DNA of 48,956 nucleotides, taken from the NCBI GenBank assembly GCA_964612085.1, contig CAZTCJ010000020.1, positions 1-48,956 of the forward strand, read 5' to 3'. A model generated the notes under the pieces. It saw only the letters and a list, made by a program, of their open reading frames with translations. It ran no database searches and was not told where the DNA came from. Source of the stretch: CAZTCJ01 sp964612085 (GTDB lineage Bacteria; Pseudomonadota; Alphaproteobacteria; JAJFIK01). Position numbers and translations under genes: made by a program. Of the stretch, positions 45,276 through 48,956 are shown piece after piece (the stretch's first letter is position 1; each line of letters begins with the position of its first letter).

Positions 45276-46862
45276 TCAGCTTACCTTTTCCGCAGACTGC
45301 GCCTTGCGGCGTTTTCCTTCAAGGCCGATTTCTTTGAAAAACCGTTTCGAGTCATCCTTGATGGCCGCGATCTTATCGTCGCCCATCTTGCCAAGCGTCC
45401 GGTACGGCATACCCAGGCGCGGATTATCCTTCAGGCGGCTCTTGTTCTCGATCAAAAAGTTCCAATACAGATAATTGAAGGGGCAGGCCTTTGGCCCGTT
45501 CTTCTTCGAGACCGTATAGGAACAGGATTTGCAGTAGTCCGACATGCGGTTGATATAAGCCCCGCTCGCCGCATAGGGCTTCGATGCCAGCACGCCGCCA
45601 TCGGCGAACAGGGCCATGCCATGGGTATTGGGCAACTGCACCCATTCATAGGCGTCCGCATAGACGATCAAATACCATTCATTGACCGCCTCCGGATCGA
45701 TACCGGCGAGAAGCGCGAAATTGCCGGTGACCATCAGCCGCTGGATATGGTGCGCATAGGCATGAATGCGGGTCTGCTCGACCACATCGCGGATGCAGGC
45801 CATCTGCGTCTCGCCCGTCCAGTAAAACGCTGGCAGCGGACGGCTGGCCTTGAGCGCGTTCGTCTCTTTGTAGTCCGGCATTTTCAGCCAATAGATGCCG
45901 CGGATATATTCGCGCCAGCCCAGGATCTGACGGATGAAGCCTTCCACGGCATTCAACGGCGCCTTGTTCTTTTTGTATTGCTTTTCCGCGCGCTCGCAGA
46001 TGTCCAGGGGATCGAGCAGACCGGCATTGAGATAAAGCCCGATCACGCTGTGATAGAGCATCACCTCGCCCGCCCGCATGGCATCCTGATAATCGCCGAA
46101 ACACGGCAGGCAGGATGTCAGGAAATCGTCGAGGGCCTTTTCCGCGTCCTTCCGGGTCACCGCATAATCGAAGGGCTCCAGATCGCCGAAATGATCCTCG
46201 AAGTGATCCGCAACCAGATCAAGCACGGCCTTGGTCGTCTTGTCGGGCTTGAACGACACGCGCTTCGGGGTTTCCAGGTCTTCGGGCAGAGCCTTGCGGT
46301 TTTCCGCGTCGTAATTCCACTGACCGCCCACGGGCTCGCCATCCGGTTCCATCAGAAGGCCCGTCTTGCGCCGCATCTCCCGATAGAAGAATTCCATACG
46401 GAGGGATTTCCGCCCTTCGGCCCAGGAGGCAAAATCCTCGACAGGACACAAAAAGCGGTCATCATCCCGGATCTCGACGGGCACGCCCAGCGCCTTTTCC
46501 CAGGCTTCCATATCCTTCAGCAGGCGGTATTCCCCGGGCGCCGTCACGACGACCTTGACGGCTTTGTGCGCCTTGACGGCGCGGGCCACCTCATCCTTGA
46601 GCGATCCCTTGTTTTTCGTGTCGTCATAGCGGACGTAATCGACGGTGAAACCGTCCGCCTCAAGCTCATCCGCGAAATGGCGCATGGCGGAAAAGACGAA
46701 CGCAATCTTTTTCTTGTGATGGCGCACATAAGTGGCCTCGGCGCGCACCTCCGCCATCAGCACCACGTCCCGATCGCGGTTGGCATCGGACAGACTGCTG
46801 ACGGAAGGCGAGAGCTGATCGCCGAGGATCAGGCGCAGTATGGGGCCGGATTTTTGAGTCAC
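45276..46862 (-). CDS. Fe-S cluster bacterial cryptochrome/photolyase (FeS-BCP, PhrB-type)
   Basis: A 528-aa member of the (6-4) photolyase/FeS-BCP family. It begins LRLILGDQLSPSVSSL. The 4Fe-4S cysteines are at 356, 444, 447 and 460, with the same spacing as in Agrobacterium PhrB (88, 3 and 13). Residues around WVQLPNTHGMALFADGGVLASKPYAASG form the FAD/lumazine-type core. The GTG start overlaps the stop of the DUF6134 gene (GTGA). It repairs (6-4) photoproducts or senses light. A separate CPD photolyase lies in the convergent operon, so the pair covers both UV lesions. Confidence 0.94.
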   Translation of the reverse strand: MTQKSGPILRLILGDQLSPSVSSLSDANRDRDVVLMAEVRAEATYVRHHKKKIAFVFSAMRHFADELEADGFTVDYVRYDDTKNKGSLKDEVARAVKAHKAVKVVVTAPGEYRLLKDMEAWEKALGVPVEIRDDDRFLCPVEDFASWAEGRKSLRMEFFYREMRRKTGLLMEPDGEPVGGQWNYDAENRKALPEDLETPKRVSFKPDKTTKAVLDLVADHFEDHFGDLEPFDYAVTRKDAEKALDDFLTSCLPCFGDYQDAMRAGEVMLYHSVIGLYLNAGLLDPLDICERAEKQYKKNKAPLNAVEGFIRQILGWREYIRGIYWLKMPDYKETNALKASRPLPAFYWTGETQMACIRDVVEQTRIHAYAHHIQRLMVTGNFALLAGIDPEAVNEWYLIVYADAYEWVQLPNTHGMALFADGGVLASKPYAASGAYINRMSDYCKSCSYTVSKKNGPKACPFNYLYWNFLIENKSRLKDNPRLGMPYRTLGKMGDDKIAAIKDDSKRFFKEIGLEGKRRKAQSAEKVS

Positions 46863-47530
46863 GCGTTCTCCGGATCGATCAGTTCATAAGTGATGTCTTG
46901 ACCGCGCGCGTTGAACCGGAATTTCACCCATTGGTCGTTTTGGTCATACCAAATCTCGAGCCTCAGGGTACCGATCAACTCATAACGCGTCGCTTCGATC
47001 TCCCGGCCGCGCGCGGTGATCGTTTCCGTCTCATGTTGCGTGATGGTCACCGGCTGGAGCATGCCGTTTTGCGCGTTGAGGACCACATCCTTGCCCATCA
47101 GCGCGATGTTCCAATAGGAACTGGGCAAGGCATCGGCCACCACGGTTTCCCCATCGACACGGGTGCCTTCGATGCGCAACTGGCCATCGGACAGGCGTTC
47201 GGCTTCGACGTAAAGGTCCTTGCCGTCGTCGTTAGTCATGCAATCGAGGCTGTCGAGCCGGCCCTGGTCCCAGATTTCCCGGCAGGCGAATTCGTAGCGG
47301 AAGACTGTAATGAAGGCGAGCCGGACCCTCATCTCCACTTCAATATCCACCTGCAGCCGGTCGTCATCGAGCTGCGTGAAAGTCACGCGGTGAAAGCCCA
47401 TCTCGCTGCCGTTGCGCACCACGCGGAAGGTCAGCTCATTGCTTTCCGGCACGCCCGTATAGTCATACGCCTTGGCAGGATCGGCCGCTGCCACAACGAG
47501 AACTAGGAGCGCCATAAACCAGCGGGCCAT
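46859..47530 (-). CDS. DUF6134 family periplasmic protein
   Basis: A 223-aa exported protein with a signal peptide ~1-23 (RWFMALLVLVVAAADPAKA) and a beta-rich body (LTFRVVRNGSEMGFHRVTF, RLQVDIEVEMRVRLAFITVFRYEFACREIW, LRLEIWYDQNDQWVKFRF). The fold resembles lipocalin-like or LolA-like shapes, but this is pattern only. The ATG at 47530 has GGAGG four bases upstream; a longer frame to 47698 is not supported. It lies between chrR (83-base gap) and the Fe-S photolyase (overlapping), so it is likely part of that operon. Confidence 0.8.
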   Translation of the reverse strand: MARWFMALLVLVVAAADPAKAYDYTGVPESNELTFRVVRNGSEMGFHRVTFTQLDDDRLQVDIEVEMRVRLAFITVFRYEFACREIWDQGRLDSLDCMTNDDGKDLYVEAERLSDGQLRIEGTRVDGETVVADALPSSYWNIALMGKDVVLNAQNGMLQPVTITQHETETITARGREIEATRYELIGTLRLEIWYDQNDQWVKFRFNARGQDITYELIDPENA

Positions 47531-47613
47531 ACACCCTCCAGCCGATCCATAAGAAAAGGCGGACCCTGCGCCAAAGAACGCAAGGTACCGCCATGTCATC
47601 GCGATCGGCCGTC

Positions 47614-48255
47614 TTACCGGGTCTGGAAAAACTCCCAAACCCGTCCGACCGGTCCGGTCAACCGCAAGGGCGCTTCGCTGACAACGAAACAAAGACAATC
47701 GGACTGTGCACCCGCTACAGGTTTGTGATCAATCGATCCGTCCGCGAGCGCGACATCGCCGGTACGGTATTCCACTTCTCTATCACTGAAGCTGCCGCTC
47801 AAAACCAAAGTCATTTCCAGACCACGATGGGTGTGCTGAGGAATGCTTTTTCCTGGCGCGATATGCATCAGCCGTATGTCTTCCCCGTCCCGGCCCTCTT
47901 TCCTGAATTCGCGCACGCCGGAAAGCAGCCGTGTCCAAGGAATATCCTTACTCGCAAGCTTAAATAAATCGAACACCGGTTTTGGCAAGACCGGGTCATA
48001 GTAGGCCGGTGCGGCGTCCGGAACCGGCCCCATACCCTCCATCTCCAGATTGGGCGCACCAGTGAGGGCAGCAGGCTCCGCCTTGCCCAGTTCCAAGGCC
48101 ATGAAGGCGCCCGCCATGGCTTCCATATCCTGGATGTGACGCCTGCAGGCCGGGCAAAACGTGGCATGGCCTGCCACCAGCGCGGCCGCAGCGCCCGTCA
48201 GGGCGCCGCTGACGTAATCCAACAGCAATTCCTCTGGAGGATGATGATGGACCAT
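47614..48255 (-). CDS. chrR: ChrR-family zinc anti-sigma factor (ASD plus cupin)
   Basis: A 213-aa protein. The N-terminal anti-sigma domain has His5, His30, Cys34 and Cys37 (GHATFCPAC), matching R. sphaeroides ChrR His6/His31/Cys35/Cys38 with a shift of one. The cupin domain keeps the second zinc site (PQHTHRGLE and GSIDHKP). ChrR holds the ECF sigma factor RpoE and frees it when singlet oxygen or organic peroxide strikes. The start is set at 48255 (SD GAGGGG or GGAG); an ATG 12 codons earlier is weaker. Normally rpoE lies directly upstream; here there is none, and a divergent cysK begins 414 bases away. Confidence 0.92.
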   Translation of the reverse strand: MVHHHPPEELLLDYVSGALTGAAAALVAGHATFCPACRRHIQDMEAMAGAFMALELGKAEPAALTGAPNLEMEGMGPVPDAAPAYYDPVLPKPVFDLFKLASKDIPWTRLLSGVREFRKEGRDGEDIRLMHIAPGKSIPQHTHRGLEMTLVLSGSFSDREVEYRTGDVALADGSIDHKPVAGAQSDCLCFVVSEAPLRLTGPVGRVWEFFQTR

Positions 48256-48669
48256 GCTCTCCGATCCCCTCAAGTCCGGGGTCAACACCATCGAGTGTTA
48301 ACCAAAATTGACAGTCATAACTGTCTACGCACCGAGACGCGCCCTGGATCACGGCGGATCGAAAAACCGCTCTATTTTCTTATAACGTATTGATTTAATG
48401 GAATTTCATGCCACGCATAGCGGCCCGTGGCGCAGGAAACCGTCATATGGACGGCGGGAAGGTCGGGCAGTGTGCACTGCAACATACATCTGTATCTTCA
48501 TACGGCCCCCAGCCCGATTGGATCATGGCCAGTGACCGGAGCCGCGATGCGGTGCCCAGCGGGCCGCCCGCCCGCCGGGCCGGCACGGTCTTGAACCGCT
48601 TCCCGGGCGCTCTTACCGTTAGAGAAACGGAATCGGCCGCGCCGTCTGTTCACAACAAGGATCTCCCCC
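48256..48669. other. Divergent chrR/cysK intergenic region without sigma-factor gene
   Basis: This 414-base gap holds the chrR promoter on the minus strand and the cysK promoter on the plus strand. No rpoE-like coding sequence fits here in any frame. A GCGGGC/GCCCGC hairpin lies at about 48558-48574. AT-rich sequence lies at 48371-48400. An AAGGA just before cysK is its ribosome-binding site. Confidence 0.5.
48324..48351 (-). promoter_or_regulatory. ECF11/RpoE-like promoter of the chrR operon
   Basis: On the minus strand TGATCC (48351-48346), a 16-base spacer, and CGTAGA (48329-48324). It is the same -35, spacer and CGTA core as the photolyase operon promoter at 37933. Autoregulation of chrR by its sigma factor is the rule in this family. 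Predicted leader to the ATG at 48255 is about 60 bases. Confidence 0.75.
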
Positions 48670-48956
48670 ATGACCATTCGCGACGGCGTTCTGGACTCCA
48701 TCGGCAACACCCCTTTGATCCGGCTGAAACGGGCGTCCGAGCTCACCGGCTGCGAGATCTTGGGCAAGGCGGAGTTCATGAATCCCGGCCAGTCAGTGAA
48801 GGACCGGGCGGCGCTCTCCATCGTGCAGGACGCCGTCGCCCGCAAGGCTATCGCGTCCGGCGGCGTCATCGTCGAGGGCACGGCCGGAAACACCGGCATC
48901 GGCCTGGCGCTCGTCTCCAATGCCATTGGCTTCCGCACGGTCATCGTCTTTCCGGA
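48670..48956 (+). CDS. cysK: Cysteine synthase A (N-terminal part, cut by window edge)
   Basis: The first 95 codons of a PLP-dependent O-acetylserine sulfhydrylase. The opening DGVLDSIGNTPLIRLKR and NPGQSVKDRAALSIV (Lys that binds PLP in SVKDRA) and VEGTAGNTGIGLAL are diagnostic. It makes cysteine from O-acetylserine and sulfide. AAGGA lies eight bases before the ATG. It is divergent from chrR. Sulfur and thiol supply could matter for oxidative stress, but no ECF-type promoter is seen on its side. Confidence 0.93.
   Translation, partial: MTIRDGVLDSIGNTPLIRLKRASELTGCEILGKAEFMNPGQSVKDRAALSIVQDAVARKAIASGGVIVEGTAGNTGIGLALVSNAIGFRTVIVFP

Noticed and set aside
48256..48669. A sigma-factor gene expected upstream of chrR
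   Set aside because: No frame in this gap encodes region 2 or 4 of an ECF sigma factor. Absence is reported as a finding instead.

Overview
The window is high-GC DNA from an alphaproteobacterium. The evidence is the ccoNOQP-ccoGHIS order, a ChrR anti-sigma factor with an ECF11-like promoter, an Fe-S bacterial photolyase, and GTG/TTG starts in dense operons. It looks aerobic to microaerobic, diderm and light-exposed. A PEP-CTERM protein and an ACP/AMP-ligase/flippase cluster suggest an exopolysaccharide/exosortase-type surface biology. Genus cannot be fixed. I see no tRNA, rRNA, insertion sequence, prophage or CRISPR array.

Layout. (1) 1-6876: a cbb3 oxidase locus (end of ccoN, ccoO, ccoQ, ccoP) followed by its assembly genes ccoG, H, I, S, most of them overlapping. 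(2) 6888-7658: a DUF2189 membrane protein on the minus strand. (3) 7924-11897: the four-gene Anbu operon, made of a circularly permuted ATP-grasp, an alpha-E protein, a transglutaminase and a proteasome-like peptidase. (4) 11899-12527: a higBA toxin-antitoxin pair with a clear promoter/operator. (5) 12535-15424: a TonB-dependent receptor and a PEP-CTERM protein. (6) 15766-30086: an envelope region holding a 711-aa unknown membrane-anchored protein, YbjQ, an OmpA-type porin, a tight three-gene operon of unknown envelope proteins, and a 2007-aa RTX/CSPG-repeat adhesin-like protein. (7) 30677-37799: a lipoprotein with a predicted alpha/alpha-barrel fold, a polysaccharide deacetylase with a structured leader, a flippase, an AMP-ligase, an ACP and an unknown 306-aa protein. 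(8) 37933-48351: two convergent operons that look like a singlet-oxygen (ChrR/ECF) regulon. (9) From 48670: the start of cysK.

The best-supported new inference is region 8. Both outward ends carry TGATCC-N16-CGTA promoters. The plus-strand operon encodes a photolyase, a FAD oxidoreductase, DUF1365, a CFAS-like methyltransferase and a GPH transporter. The minus-strand operon encodes ChrR, DUF6134, an Fe-S photolyase and an SDR. ChrR keeps all ligands of both zinc sites, but no sigma-factor gene lies beside it. The methyltransferase lacks two bicarbonate-pocket residues of true cyclopropane synthases, which suggests a methylated or furan fatty acid pathway. The least understood region is the three-gene envelope operon at 19526-23847, which may be an undescribed surface system.
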